Origin: SIG307 sp964609025 | GTDB lineage: Bacteria > Bacillota > Clostridia > Lachnospirales > Lachnospiraceae | Length of the DNA stretch: 64,000 nt | Assembly: GCA_964609025.1 (NCBI GenBank) | Contig: CAZSQM010000002.1 | Coordinates: 119,457-183,456, forward strand | Direction of reading: 5' to 3' | Shown: positions 8,816-17,534 of the stretch, one piece after another | Numbering within the stretch: the stretch's first letter is position 1 | Layout of the letters: every line of letters starts with the position of its first letter | Notes under the pieces: generated by a model | What the model saw: the letters and a program-made list of their open reading frames with translations, nothing else | Database searches by the model: none | What the model was told of the DNA's origin: nothing | Position numbers and translations under genes: made by a program

Positions 8816-10108
8816 TCAAATACAAAACGCCGCATAAAGCGGTACACTCCTCACATTATTATCTCCCGTACCAAAATTTTTTTCAGAAAGCCGAATAGAG
8901 TAGGCAGGATGATACTTCTTTCCGAACTCAGACAAACTTTTCGATCTCACATGCTGCGCCTTTTTTACCTCAATTCCGATTACCCGGTTTTCCTTCTGAA
9001 TTACAAAATCAAGTTCCGCAATATGCTCACTGGTCCAATAATAAAGCTGATATCCGTTTGCGCTGAGTGCCTGTGCAACATAATTCTCGCAAACCGCTCC
9101 CATGAATAAATTAGCTTCTCCCGAAAGTATTGTCTGCTGAGATATCCCGGATTTCATTACAAGTAACCCCGTATCTCCCATATATAATTTAAAAGAAGAT
9201 AAATCGGCATACACTGAAATCGGCTCAAACGCCTGCTCGATGCGCTGACACTTTAACACAACCCCAGCAAAATTCAGCCAATCAATCGACGCTCCGAAAA
9301 TCGTAGAAGAACCTCCTTTTTGAACCACCTTATATTGAAACTTTTTATTTTCTTTTGCCAACTGCGCCGGGATGGAATTGTAGCAGGCACGAATCTTCAC
9401 ACTGTCACTATTACTTGCATATTTTGCCATATCAGCAAGATAATCACTTAAAATTTTATTTTGAATATCGGAAACCCCAATCAATTTCTTACTTCTTACA
9501 AATTCACTTACTACCGCAGGCATACCGCCTGTAATCAGATAACAGCGATACAAATCTATTGCCTTATTGTGAAGCGCCTCCGGCATCGGCTCCAACGCCT
9601 CATAGTGATATCTGATTTCCTCGCATAACAATTTCTCTCCACATGCCCAGAGAAATTCCTCAAACGTAAAAGGGTGTAATGTAATCGTATCTACCTTGCC
9701 AACCGGAAAGGAATACCGCTCTCTGTGAATTGCCACCCCCAACAGGCTTCCTGCCGCCGCAATATGATATTCCGGCGTTTCTTCATAAAAATATTTCAAT
9801 GCGGTCAATGCACGCTCACAAGATTGTATCTCATCTAAAATAATCAATGTACTTTCCGGGACAATCGCTTCTCCCGCATACGCCTCCAAATAACGTATCA
9901 TTCTTTCCGGCGAAATATCGCCTTCAAAGTAAGACGCCACGGAAACATTAGTTTCAAGATTCACATAAACCACATTTTTATAAAACGCTTCACCGAACTC
10001 ACGCAGGAGATACGTTTTACCAACCTGTCTAGCGCCGTTGAGAATTAACGGTTTTCTGTCCTTCTTTGATTTCCACTCTATCAGTTTCTTCTCTATATCA
10101 CGTTTCAT
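8816..10108 (-). CDS. ATPase of the AAA_14/DUF4143 type
   Basis: A 430-residue P-loop ATPase. Walker A is NGARQVGKTYL near residue 33, and a Walker B-like segment TLIILDEIQSC follows. The C-terminal half (for example FKLYMGDTGLLVMKSG and the nuclease-like ELDFVIQKENRVIGIEVKKA) matches the usual DUF4143 arrangement. Members are widespread in Clostridia and Bacteroidetes; their role is not settled. The start at 10108 is chosen because GAGGAG lies eight bases upstream; the in-frame ATG at 10135 has no such site. The gene is alone in its transcript, with its own promoter and a terminator shared with the XRE gene. Confidence 0.85.
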   Translation of the reverse strand: MKRDIEKKLIEWKSKKDRKPLILNGARQVGKTYLLREFGEAFYKNVVYVNLETNVSVASYFEGDISPERMIRYLEAYAGEAIVPESTLIILDEIQSCERALTALKYFYEETPEYHIAAAGSLLGVAIHRERYSFPVGKVDTITLHPFTFEEFLWACGEKLLCEEIRYHYEALEPMPEALHNKAIDLYRCYLITGGMPAVVSEFVRSKKLIGVSDIQNKILSDYLADMAKYASNSDSVKIRACYNSIPAQLAKENKKFQYKVVQKGGSSTIFGASIDWLNFAGVVLKCQRIEQAFEPISVYADLSSFKLYMGDTGLLVMKSGISQQTILSGEANLFMGAVCENYVAQALSANGYQLYYWTSEHIAELDFVIQKENRVIGIEVKKAQHVRSKSLSEFGKKYHPAYSIRLSEKNFGTGDNNVRSVPLYAAFCI

Positions 10109-10147
10109 CGTACCATCTCCTCGAAAATCATACATCTCTTACTCATT

Positions 10148-10177
10148 AGTATATTCCACAAAAGAGAAATATGTCAA
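10148..10177 (-). promoter_or_regulatory. Promoter of the DUF4143 ATPase gene
   Basis: Minus strand: -35 TTGACA (10172-10177), an 18-base spacer and -10 TATACT (10148-10153), about 40 bases before the start codon. The -35 box sits inside one arm of a 17-bp inverted repeat. Confidence 0.75.
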
Positions 10178-10213
10178 GAAAAATCCGATTTTCTTAGATT
10201 TTTCTTGACATAT
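10169..10213. repeat. 17-bp perfect inverted repeat over the -35 box
   Basis: ATATGTCAAGAAAAATC (10169-10185) and its exact complement (10197-10213) are separated by 11 bases. One arm contains the TTGACA -35 box of the ATPase promoter. It may be an operator, a terminator for the upstream kinase-like gene, or both. Confidence 0.7.
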
Positions 10214-10280
10214 CGTTCATTATAAGAAACTATTTCCGTTCCGGTCTGACTATTATTTCTATCACATCCGAAAGATTCCT

Positions 10281-10904
10281 CTAAATTTCCTTCCGGATTT
10301 CCAGGTACGCCTTTGCAATCTCTACACAGGTTTCAAAGTCCATATCCTGCGTATTCAGGCAAAGATCGTAGTTCCCGGCGTCCGTCCACTCTCTTCCGGT
10401 GTAATACTTATAGTATGCCGCGCGACGCTTGTCAATGGCCTGAATCTGCTTCTCCAGTTCCTTATCGTTTCCGTGCAGAATACCTCTGACACGCTCAATG
10501 CAGTTCTCCATAGGCGCATGAATAAAAAGACGAATTACATTCGGACAATCCCTCAGCACATAGTCCGCACAACGGCCGATCAGCACGCAAGGTCCCTCTG
10601 CCGCCAAATCCCTGATTACCTTTGCCTGATAAGTGAAAAGATTGTCATTGGATACAAAATCTTCTCTGTCCGGCGGAATCAGCTCGCCTTTGTACTCTTT
10701 CCGCGCAATCTTGTATAACAGGCTCTGCTTTAAGCTCTCGTCCGCTTTTGCAAACAGTTCCTCGTTAATTCCGCTTTCATCGGAAGCAAGGCGCAACAGC
10801 TCTCTGTCATAATACGGAATCCCCAGCTCCTTTGCCAAAAGCTTTCCGATGGTACGTCCGCCGCTGCCATAGCCTCTTGCAATTGTAATAACATAGTGTT
10901 CCAT
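10281..10904 (-). CDS. Cytidylate kinase-like family protein
   Basis: A 207-residue P-loop kinase of the cytidylate kinase-like family common in Clostridia. The N-terminus VITIARGYGSGGRTIGKLLA carries a Walker A-like loop (GYGSGGRTIG), followed by GIPYYDRELL. A central VLIGRCADYVLRD and RLFIHAPMENCIERV fit the family. These proteins are distinct from the essential Cmk, and their substrate is not known. GGAG lies before the ATG. It follows livF by about 20 bases and is probably read as the last gene of the liv transcript, though no functional link is evident. Confidence 0.85.
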   Translation of the reverse strand: MEHYVITIARGYGSGGRTIGKLLAKELGIPYYDRELLRLASDESGINEELFAKADESLKQSLLYKIARKEYKGELIPPDREDFVSNDNLFTYQAKVIRDLAAEGPCVLIGRCADYVLRDCPNVIRLFIHAPMENCIERVRGILHGNDKELEKQIQAIDKRRAAYYKYYTGREWTDAGNYDLCLNTQDMDFETCVEIAKAYLEIRKEI

Positions 10905-10923
10905 ATTCCTTCTCCTTTCCGGA

Positions 10924-11631
10924 TTATGCCCCCAAATAAGCCTTTCTTACAGAATCATTATGTAACAAATCCTTTGCATCTGCCGTCAGCACGACCTTAC
11001 CGGTTTCCAGCACATACCCGCGGTTTGCGATAGAAAGTGCCATCTGCGCATTCTGCTCTACGAGAAGAATCGTAACACCGGCTTTATTTAATGATTCAAT
11101 AATCTTAAAGATTTCATCCACCAAAATCGGCGCAAGACCCATAGACGGCTCATCTAACATCAAAAGGGTCGGATTGGACATCATGGCACGCCCCATGGCA
11201 AGCATCTGCTGCTCGCCGCCGGAAAGAGTCCCTGCCACCTGGGTTCTTCGTTCCTTCAAACGAGGAAAATGCTCAAATACGATTTCCAGATTTTTATCGA
11301 TGGTAGAAGCAGGCTGTGTAAAGGCGCCAAGCTCCAGATTTTCCATAACCGACATCTGTAAGAACACACGACGGCCTTCCGGCACCTGTGCAAGACCGCG
11401 GCTTACAATTTTGTGTGCCGGAATCTGCATCAGATTCTGATCATTAAACACGATAGAACCGGTGGTACTCTTAAGCAAACCGGAAACGGTCTGCAGAATC
11501 GTTGTCTTTCCGGCACCGTTCGCCCCGATTAAAGAGATAATTTCACCCTTCTCAACCTTAAAGCTGATATCCTTTACAGCATGGATACTGCCATAAAATA
11601 CATTGATATTATTTACTTCAAGCATTGCCAT
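10924..11631 (-). CDS. livF: Branched-chain amino acid ABC transporter, ATPase LivF
   Basis: The second ATPase of the high-affinity Leu/Ile/Val importer, 235 residues. Walker A is GANGAGKTT near residue 36, the signature is LSGGEQQMLAMGRAM and Walker B is LLMLDEPSMGLAP, with the switch histidine region replaced by LLVEQNAQMAL as is usual for LivF. It lies three bases after livG. GGAGG precedes the ATG by eight bases. It acts at the cytoplasmic face with LivG, driving LivH/LivM. Confidence 0.93.
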   Translation of the reverse strand: MAMLEVNNINVFYGSIHAVKDISFKVEKGEIISLIGANGAGKTTILQTVSGLLKSTTGSIVFNDQNLMQIPAHKIVSRGLAQVPEGRRVFLQMSVMENLELGAFTQPASTIDKNLEIVFEHFPRLKERRTQVAGTLSGGEQQMLAMGRAMMSNPTLLMLDEPSMGLAPILVDEIFKIIESLNKAGVTILLVEQNAQMALSIANRGYVLETGKVVLTADAKDLLHNDSVRKAYLGA

Positions 11632-11634
11632 GGC

Positions 11635-12471
11635 CTAATCCTCCTTCTTCTTACCGAGATATGCCTCGATTACTACCGGATTCGCCTGAATCTCCTCCGG
11701 TGTCCCCTTAGCAATAATCCGGCCAAAGTTCAATACTGCGATTCCTTCACAAATGCCCATGACAAGGTTCATATCATGCTCGATAAGAAGAACCGCTATC
11801 TGGAAGGTGTCACGGATTTTTCGAATGTTCTCCATAAGCTCTGCCGTTTCGGACGGATTCATTCCTGCTGCCGGTTCATCAAGCAGAAGAATCTTCGGAT
11901 TGGTTGCTAACGCGCGCACAATCTCCAGCCGGCGCTGTGCACCGTACGGAAGACTTCCCGCCCGGTAGTCTGCCATATCCTGCATATCAAAAATAGAAAG
12001 AAGCTCCATTGCCTTTTCATGAGCCAGCTTTTCCGTCTTCCAATAGGACGGCAGACGAAGGATTCCGCTTATGGTGGAATACTTCATCTCATTATGAAGA
12101 CCGATTTTTACGTTTTCCTCTACCGTCAGCTTATCAAATAACCGGATGTTCTGGAACGTACGCGCGATACCCGCCTTGTTTACCTGCATGGTATTCATAC
12201 CGTTGGTATCCTTGCCGTCTAAAAGAATTGTTCCCGTGGTCGGCTGATAAACCTTTGTTAACAGGTTAAATACCGTCGTCTTTCCGGCACCGTTCGGTCC
12301 GATTAATCCGGCAATTTCCGTAGCTCCTACCGTAATATTGAAATCATCTACGGCAACCAGACCGCCAAAGGTAATCCCCAGATGACTGCATTCCAGGACA
12401 GGCTGCTTGTTTAAGTCCCGTTCCGGAATAATTCCCGGACTCGGTACTTGTACCATCTTTGTCTTATCCAT
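11635..12471 (-). CDS. livG: Branched-chain amino acid ABC transporter, ATPase LivG
   Basis: A 278-residue ATPase with Walker A GPNGAGKTT, a signature YGAQRRLEIVRALATNP, Walker B ILLLDEPAAGMNP and the switch LLIEHDMNLVMG. The C-terminal GTPEEIQANPVVIEAYLG is typical of LivG. About 20 residues precede the usual start of the fold. It overlaps livM by eight bases, pointing to translational coupling within the liv operon. Confidence 0.94.
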   Translation of the reverse strand: MDKTKMVQVPSPGIIPERDLNKQPVLECSHLGITFGGLVAVDDFNITVGATEIAGLIGPNGAGKTTVFNLLTKVYQPTTGTILLDGKDTNGMNTMQVNKAGIARTFQNIRLFDKLTVEENVKIGLHNEMKYSTISGILRLPSYWKTEKLAHEKAMELLSIFDMQDMADYRAGSLPYGAQRRLEIVRALATNPKILLLDEPAAGMNPSETAELMENIRKIRDTFQIAVLLIEHDMNLVMGICEGIAVLNFGRIIAKGTPEEIQANPVVIEAYLGKKKED

Positions 12472-13546
12472 TTGCGTTCTCCTCCTTTGCCGTCTTTTTT
12501 CTTAAAAATAAACTCTTTATCTTACCCGAAAGCTTTCCGAAGAAATCACGCACCGTAGGACTGTTGGTGCCGAGCATAACAAGAATCAGTACAATCGCAT
12601 ATACCAGCATACGATAATCGCTGAATTCACGAAGCAGCTCCGGAAGCAGGGTAAGCAGTGCTGCCGCTATCAGGGAGCCCCGCATACTTCCGAGTCCACC
12701 AAGCACCACAAATACCAGAACAAGAATGGAGGTATTAAAATCAAACTTTGTCGGCGATACCGTAGAAAAGTTATGTGCGAATAATGTTCCTGCCATACCT
12801 GCCATTGCTGCCGAAACCGAAAATACAAGCAGCTTATACTTTGTCACATTAATACCTACCGACTCTGCTGCGATACGATTATCACGCAATGCCATAATTG
12901 CACGTCCGGCACGGCTCTGAATCAGATTAAAAATCACAATCAGACAAAGCATCAGCAAAATAAATCCAAAGGTAAAAGTCGACATCTTACGAACACCGGA
13001 GCATCCCATGGAACCGCTTATAATCATCTTGCCGCCCTCTGCTAACTGCATTCTGTTGATAACAGACACATGCAGACCCTCCGAATCCAGACCGACATAT
13101 AAAATATTTATAATGCTCTTAATAATCTGACCGAATGCCAAAGTAACAATCGCAAGATAGTCACCCTTTAACCTAAGAACCGGAATACCGATTAAAAAGC
13201 CGGCAAGGGCAGCCATCAAGCCGCCTGCAACCACAGCCACAATCAGACAGAGCAAATCGGAGTCTGTCACCTGGCGCATCAATGTACCGACAAATACACC
13301 GCTAAACGCGCCGACACTCATAAATCCGGCATGTCCTAAGCTTAGCTCACCGAGAATACCTACCGTAAGATTCAGGGAAATCGCCATAATCATGTAGGCA
13401 CAAATCGGCACAAGCTGTCCGTTAATCAAGTTTGAGGTGATACCGCCTTCTTTTAGTATAATAACAATCAGATAAACAAGAAGCAATCCGCCGATTGTAA
13501 TAAAGTTTCTTTTTGATGTTTTGTTTAACGCATTTATCGCTTTCAT
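12464..13546 (-). CDS. livM: Branched-chain amino acid ABC transporter, permease LivM
   Basis: A polytopic inner membrane permease of about 360 residues. Conserved segments include SLNLTVGILGELSLGHAGFM and GIPVLRLKGDYLAIVTLAFG. The ATG at 13546 is preferred because GAGG stands eight bases before it; a GTG nine bases earlier has no site. A lysine-rich tail ends the protein. The gene begins about ten bases after livH and partners it in the transmembrane channel. Confidence 0.93.
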   Translation of the reverse strand: MKAINALNKTSKRNFITIGGLLLVYLIVIILKEGGITSNLINGQLVPICAYMIMAISLNLTVGILGELSLGHAGFMSVGAFSGVFVGTLMRQVTDSDLLCLIVAVVAGGLMAALAGFLIGIPVLRLKGDYLAIVTLAFGQIIKSIINILYVGLDSEGLHVSVINRMQLAEGGKMIISGSMGCSGVRKMSTFTFGFILLMLCLIVIFNLIQSRAGRAIMALRDNRIAAESVGINVTKYKLLVFSVSAAMAGMAGTLFAHNFSTVSPTKFDFNTSILVLVFVVLGGLGSMRGSLIAAALLTLLPELLREFSDYRMLVYAIVLILVMLGTNSPTVRDFFGKLSGKIKSLFLRKKTAKEENANG

Positions 13547-13556
13547 CCGGATCACC

Positions 13557-14435
13557 TCACACTTTCTCGCTTATTTTCTTACCGAGGAGTCCCGTCGGCT
13601 TCACAAGCAGTACTACAATCAGTACCGCAAATACGATTGCATCCGAAACCTCCGTAGAAATATATGCCTTTGCGAAAATCTCAATGACACCGAGTAAAAC
13701 ACCGCCGACTAATGCTCCCGGAATAGAACCGATACCTCCAAATACCGCTGCGGTAAATGCCTTAATACCAGGCATAGAGCCCGTAGTCGGTACAAGATTC
13801 GGATACGCGGAACAAAGGAGTACACCCGCAATCGCTGCCAATGCAGAACCTATTGCAAAGGTAATAGAGATGGTAGTATTCACATTAATTCCCATGAGCT
13901 GAGCCGCTCCCTTATCCTCTGAGCAGGCACGCATTGCCTTGCCCATCTTTGACTTTCCTGTAAATACTGTAAGTGCTATCATAATTACAACACAAGCAGT
14001 AATGGTTACAAGTGTCACGTGGGAAACCTGCAATCCTTCCGCAATCTTAATACTGCCGCTGCCAACAACAGACTTAAACACCTTCGGATTGGAAGTCCAA
14101 AGAAGCTGTGCCGCATTTTGTAAAAAATAGCTCATACCGATTGCCGTAATCAATACCGCAAGTGATGTAGCCTGTCTGAGAGGCTTATACGCCAGGCGCT
14201 CAATGACAATACCAAGCACAGTGCACACAAACATGGAAAGCAGTACTCCGACTACCGCCGGCATATGATAGCGACTCGTCATAAAGAAACAGACATAAGC
14301 ACCTACCATAATAACATCACCGTGTGCAAAGTTCAGCATCTTTGCAATACCGTAAACCATCGTATAACCGAGTGCGATGATTGCGTAGATACTTCCAAGG
14401 CTAATGCCATTAATTACATTTGAAAGGAATTCCAT
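13557..14435 (-). CDS. livH: Branched-chain amino acid ABC transporter, permease LivH
   Basis: A 292-residue membrane permease beginning MEFLSNVINGISLGSIYAII, with GYTMVYGIAKMLNFAHGDV and the cytoplasmic-loop motif MRACSEDKGAAQLMGINV characteristic of LivH. GAGGTG lies before the ATG. It is the first gene after a candidate promoter, so livHMGF can be transcribed apart from the binding-protein gene livK, which ends in its own terminator. Confidence 0.93.
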   Translation of the reverse strand: MEFLSNVINGISLGSIYAIIALGYTMVYGIAKMLNFAHGDVIMVGAYVCFFMTSRYHMPAVVGVLLSMFVCTVLGIVIERLAYKPLRQATSLAVLITAIGMSYFLQNAAQLLWTSNPKVFKSVVGSGSIKIAEGLQVSHVTLVTITACVVIMIALTVFTGKSKMGKAMRACSEDKGAAQLMGINVNTTISITFAIGSALAAIAGVLLCSAYPNLVPTTGSMPGIKAFTAAVFGGIGSIPGALVGGVLLGVIEIFAKAYISTEVSDAIVFAVLIVVLLVKPTGLLGKKISEKV

Positions 14436-14481
14436 ATACTACACACCTCAATCCTTTAAAGTATAAAATAAAATCTTTATA

Positions 14482-14510
14482 ATTCTATCATAAAAAGACA
14501 AAAAAAGCAA
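14482..14510 (-). promoter_or_regulatory. Candidate promoter of livHMGF
   Basis: Minus strand: -35 TTGCTT (14505-14510), a 17-base spacer and -10 TAGAAT (14482-14487). It stands between the livK terminator and livH, which would let the permease genes be expressed separately from livK. Confidence 0.5.
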
Positions 14511-14517
14511 TAGCACA

Positions 14518-14550
14518 AAGACTCCGCTTGCGGACTCTTGCGCCGAACAC
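14518..14550 (+). repeat. Dispersed palindromic repeat, copy 1
   Basis: About 33 bases centred on CTCCGCTTGCGGACT, followed by TTGCGCCGAACAC. A related copy lies at 22114-22146, with most positions identical. Both sit in intergenic DNA between minus-strand genes or beside them. Its role is unknown; it could be a short REP-like repeat or part of a terminator. Confidence 0.5.
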
Positions 14551-14597
14551 GGTTGCTTGCGACATCTTCCTCTCGCGCAAGTACGCATCCTCGCGAA

Positions 14598-14680
14598 GCG
14601 TCTTTTGTTTTAAAGGAAACACTTTCCTTTAAAACAAAAAACGCAAAGGAACCGCGCAATTCATACGCCGGCTCCTTTGC
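14598..14680 (-). terminator. livK: livK terminator and adjoining long hairpin
   Basis: On the minus strand GCAAAGGAGCCGGC pairs with GCGCGGTTCCTTTGC (14643-14680) and is followed by a T-run, a classic intrinsic terminator for livK. Directly after it a second hairpin has a 17-bp perfect stem (14603-14619 with 14623-14639) around three bases, with flanking GCGT/ACGC pairing. This makes a tandem stop before the livH promoter. Confidence 0.85.
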
Positions 14681-14710
14681 CTTAGTCTTAGTCTTTATTT
14701 ATGATTGTAA

Positions 14711-15862
14711 TTAGTCAAGACCTACATATACACCGTTTTGGATTACCATACCCTTCGGGCTCTTGGTAACCTCACCCTTTGTGCTCCAGGTCATACCGTT
14801 ACCGGTTAAGCCGTCAAAGGTCATCGTAGTGAACTGTTCAATCATGATGTCACAGATATCCTCAGCAGACATATCAGCGGTAACCTTACCGTTCTTACAA
14901 GCCTGGTAAACTGCGTATACACAGTCATATGCATCTGCTGCGAACTGGTTCGGGGTCTCACCGAACTTCTCGTTATACTTCTTTACGAAGTTTACGGTCT
15001 TCTCATCGGAAGCATCTGCGGAGAACGGAGTCAGAAGCATAACACCCTCTGCAAGAGAAGTATCAAAGCCCTCAAGAGTAAGGATACCGTCCATACCGTC
15101 TACGCCGAAGAACTTCGGAGCATAGCCCATGCTCTTTGCCTGTGCAAGAATTAATGCAGCTGCCTCATAGTACATCGGAAGGAATACAAGGTCTGCACCT
15201 GCATTCTTCGCATCATTTAACTGTACGCTGAAGTCAGTCTGGCTGTCGGTATTAAAGGTGGTGGTAGAAACTACCTCAATGCCAAGCTCCTTTGCCTTAT
15301 TCATGAATGTATCATAAATACCGGTGGAATATACATCATCATTCTTGTAGATGATAGCAATCTTCGTTCCGAGCTTCTTATCGCTGATGTACTGTGCGGA
15401 TGCGGAACCCTGGTTCGGATCAGAGAAACACATCTGGAACATGTTGTCCTTACCTTCAGTAACATCCGTAGCGGAAGCAGACGGAGTCAATGCAAAAATA
15501 CGGTCTGCATAAGTCTCTGCGGAGGTAGCCACACACGGCTGTGTAGTTACGGAACCAAAGGAAATCTGAACGCCCCAGTCCTTCAACGCATTGTAAGCAT
15601 TTACGGCCTTCTCTGCATCATGGGTATCATCCTCATACTTTAACTCAAACTGTAAACCGCCGAGAGCATTAATCTCTTCTACTGCGATTTCAGCACCGCG
15701 CTTTACAGCATTACCATAAACCGCTGCGCCACCGGTCAACGGGCCGGTTCCGCCAATCTTAATCACACCCGTGGCACTGTCTTTCTTGCCACAGCCTGCA
15801 AACATGGAAACAGCCATCGCTGCAACCAAACCGAGGCATACTGCTTTCTTCATCTTTTTCAT
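14711..15862 (-). CDS. livK: Branched-chain amino acid binding lipoprotein
   Basis: A 383-residue periplasmic-binding-type lipoprotein (type I fold, Leu/Ile/Val-binding). The signal ends in MFAGC, with the lipid-modified cysteine at about residue 24. IKIGGTGPLTGGAAVYGNAV and GGLQFELKYEDDTHDAEKAV are typical of the family. It captures the ligand outside the membrane and delivers it to LivHM. A good ribosome site (GGAG) precedes the ATG. Its own promoter upstream and terminator downstream suggest higher expression than the permease genes, as is usual for binding proteins. Confidence 0.93.
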   Translation of the reverse strand: MKKMKKAVCLGLVAAMAVSMFAGCGKKDSATGVIKIGGTGPLTGGAAVYGNAVKRGAEIAVEEINALGGLQFELKYEDDTHDAEKAVNAYNALKDWGVQISFGSVTTQPCVATSAETYADRIFALTPSASATDVTEGKDNMFQMCFSDPNQGSASAQYISDKKLGTKIAIIYKNDDVYSTGIYDTFMNKAKELGIEVVSTTTFNTDSQTDFSVQLNDAKNAGADLVFLPMYYEAAALILAQAKSMGYAPKFFGVDGMDGILTLEGFDTSLAEGVMLLTPFSADASDEKTVNFVKKYNEKFGETPNQFAADAYDCVYAVYQACKNGKVTADMSAEDICDIMIEQFTTMTFDGLTGNGMTWSTKGEVTKSPKGMVIQNGVYVGLD

Positions 15863-15926
15863 AATCTCTCTCCTTCGTCAACTATGTACTACTTTTTCCA
15901 AAACCGCCCTTCTGCGGCTTTATCCT

Positions 15927-15956
15927 ATACTACTACTACTTATTTCGTTTTGTCAA
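15927..15956 (-). promoter_or_regulatory. livK: Candidate promoter of livK
   Basis: Minus strand: a perfect -35 TTGACA (15951-15956), an 18-base spacer and -10 TAGTAT (15927-15932). The leader to the ATG is about 55 bases and contains a small GC-rich hairpin (GCCGCAGAAGGGCGG). Confidence 0.55.
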
Positions 15957-16060
15957 CAAAAATATTGCATAAAATCCAATCCTGCTTTCCCGAAAAAATT
16001 GTAGGACTTTTCAAAAAATAAAGCCGGAAAAAAAAACTAAAAACTTTTTTTAAAAAGTGA

Positions 16061-16089
16061 TTGACAAGCTCCTCAAAATATTGTATACT
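16061..16089 (+). promoter_or_regulatory. Promoter of tRNA-Thr
   Basis: TTGACA (16061-16066), a 17-base spacer and TATACT (16084-16089), 22 bases before the mature tRNA 5' end. It is a near-consensus housekeeping promoter. Confidence 0.85.
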
Positions 16090-16111
16090 GACAAAGTCGC
16101 TGATAGCGAGT

Positions 16112-16184
16112 GCTGCTGTGGCTCAGTCGGTAGAGCGTCGCATTGGTAGTGCGGAGGTCACGGGTCCGATTCCCGTCAGCAGCT
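16112..16184 (+). tRNA. tRNA-Thr (anticodon GGT)
   Basis: A complete cloverleaf of 73 bases. The acceptor stem GCTGCTG pairs with CAGCAGC, the D stem is GCTC/GAGC, the anticodon stem TCGCA/TGCGG encloses the loop TTGGTAG, and the T arm is ACGGG-TCCGATT-CCCGT. The discriminator base is T and CCA is not encoded, so it is added after transcription. It is a single-gene transcript with its own promoter and terminator. Confidence 0.95.
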
Positions 16185-16194
16185 TATTAAAAGA

Positions 16195-16226
16195 ACTCCT
16201 TCGGAAAATCCGAAGGAGTTTTTTTC
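16195..16226 (+). terminator. Terminator of tRNA-Thr
   Basis: ACTCCTTCGGA and TCCGAAGGAGT form a perfect 11-bp stem around AAA, followed by TTTTTTC. Confidence 0.92.
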
Positions 16227-16286
16227 TTTATAAGTTCAGGTTTCAAAACAAAATCCGGTACAAAAGAAACTTTGCATAAAAGAATG

Positions 16287-17471
16287 CTACAAACATTTCT
16301 CCAGCACCCGAATCATCTCATCCACATGCTCTTTCTTTATTACAAGCGGCGGAACGAAACGGATGATATTGCTGCCTGCGGCAATCAGAATCAGTCCGGC
16401 CTCCATTGCACGGCTGATAATGTCCTTGACCGGCTGCCGAAACTCCAGCCCCTGCATCAGACCGATGCCGCGGTGTGCGGCGATACAGTCCGTATGGCGC
16501 GCTGTCAGCGCCTCCAACTGCTCATACAGATACGCGCCGGTTTCCTTTACATTTTCCAAAAGGTTTAATTCCCGGAAGCGGTCGAACACAACACTCACCG
16601 CATTCGTTACAAACGGATTGCCGCCGTAGGTGGTTCCGTGGTCCCCCGGCTCGAACGCCTCCGCCACTTCCTCCGTTGCCGCAAAGGCCCCCACCGGAAC
16701 GCCGCAGCCAAGTGCCTTTGCCGTCGTCATAATATCCGGCAGAATGCCGTACTGCTCATAGGCATACATCGTACCGGTACGTCCCATACCGCACTGGATT
16801 TCGTCTAAAATAAGCAAAATGCCTCTTTCCTCGCAAAGCTTCCGGACACCGGTCAGGAATTCCCTGTCCGCCGGGTAAATACCACCCTCGCCCTGCACCG
16901 TTTCCATAATGACGGCAGCCGTCTTATCCGTCATCTTTGCTTTGACGCTCTCTAAATTGTTGTACTCCGCAAATACCGCCCCTCCGATTAACGGTTCAAA
17001 GGCCGCACGGTACTTCGGCGTACCGGTCACGGAAAGAGCTCCCATGCTCCTGCCGTGGAAGGAATGCTCCATCGCAATAATTTCGCTGTCCGCCGCGCCG
17101 CGCTTTTTATAGTAATACTTTCTGGCAAGCTTAATTGCGCCCTCGACCGCCTCCGTACCGCTGTTCGTAAAGAACACACGGCTCATTCCGGAAGCCGCAA
17201 CCAACTTCTCCGCCGCAAACGTCGTCGGCTCGTTATAGTAATAGTTCGAGGTATGCAACAGCTTATCTACCTGTGCCTTTACTGCCTCGTTATATTTTTT
17301 ATCTCCGTAGCCAAGGGCAAATACTGCAATTCCCGCGGAAAAATCCAAATATTTCTTTCCGTCCGTATCATACAGATACACACCCTCGCCATGGTCCAAT
17401 ACGACCTGATATCTGCCGTAGGTGTGCATCAACACCCGTTCTGCGCGTTCGATACATTGTTTCTTGTCCAT
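16287..17471 (-). CDS. argD: Acetylornithine aminotransferase
   Basis: A 394-residue class III PLP-dependent aminotransferase that makes N-acetylornithine from N-acetylglutamate semialdehyde. Signs: LDFSAGIAVFALGYGD near the N-terminus, FFTNSGTEAVEGAIKLARKY, the cofactor-binding aspartate in LLILDEIQCGMGRTG and the Schiff-base lysine in TTAKALGCGVPVGAF. It is the last gene of the argC-GNAT-argJ-argB-argD run. Succinyl-diaminopimelate activity is known for some ArgD enzymes but cannot be judged here. Confidence 0.93.
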   Translation of the reverse strand: MDKKQCIERAERVLMHTYGRYQVVLDHGEGVYLYDTDGKKYLDFSAGIAVFALGYGDKKYNEAVKAQVDKLLHTSNYYYNEPTTFAAEKLVAASGMSRVFFTNSGTEAVEGAIKLARKYYYKKRGAADSEIIAMEHSFHGRSMGALSVTGTPKYRAAFEPLIGGAVFAEYNNLESVKAKMTDKTAAVIMETVQGEGGIYPADREFLTGVRKLCEERGILLILDEIQCGMGRTGTMYAYEQYGILPDIMTTAKALGCGVPVGAFAATEEVAEAFEPGDHGTTYGGNPFVTNAVSVVFDRFRELNLLENVKETGAYLYEQLEALTARHTDCIAAHRGIGLMQGLEFRQPVKDIISRAMEAGLILIAAGSNIIRFVPPLVIKKEHVDEMIRVLEKCL

Positions 17472-17534
17472 CGTCTTTCTTCCCTTCTAATCAGACTTTC
17501 GGCATGTTCCAAGGCGTGCCGCCGCACCCTTTTG

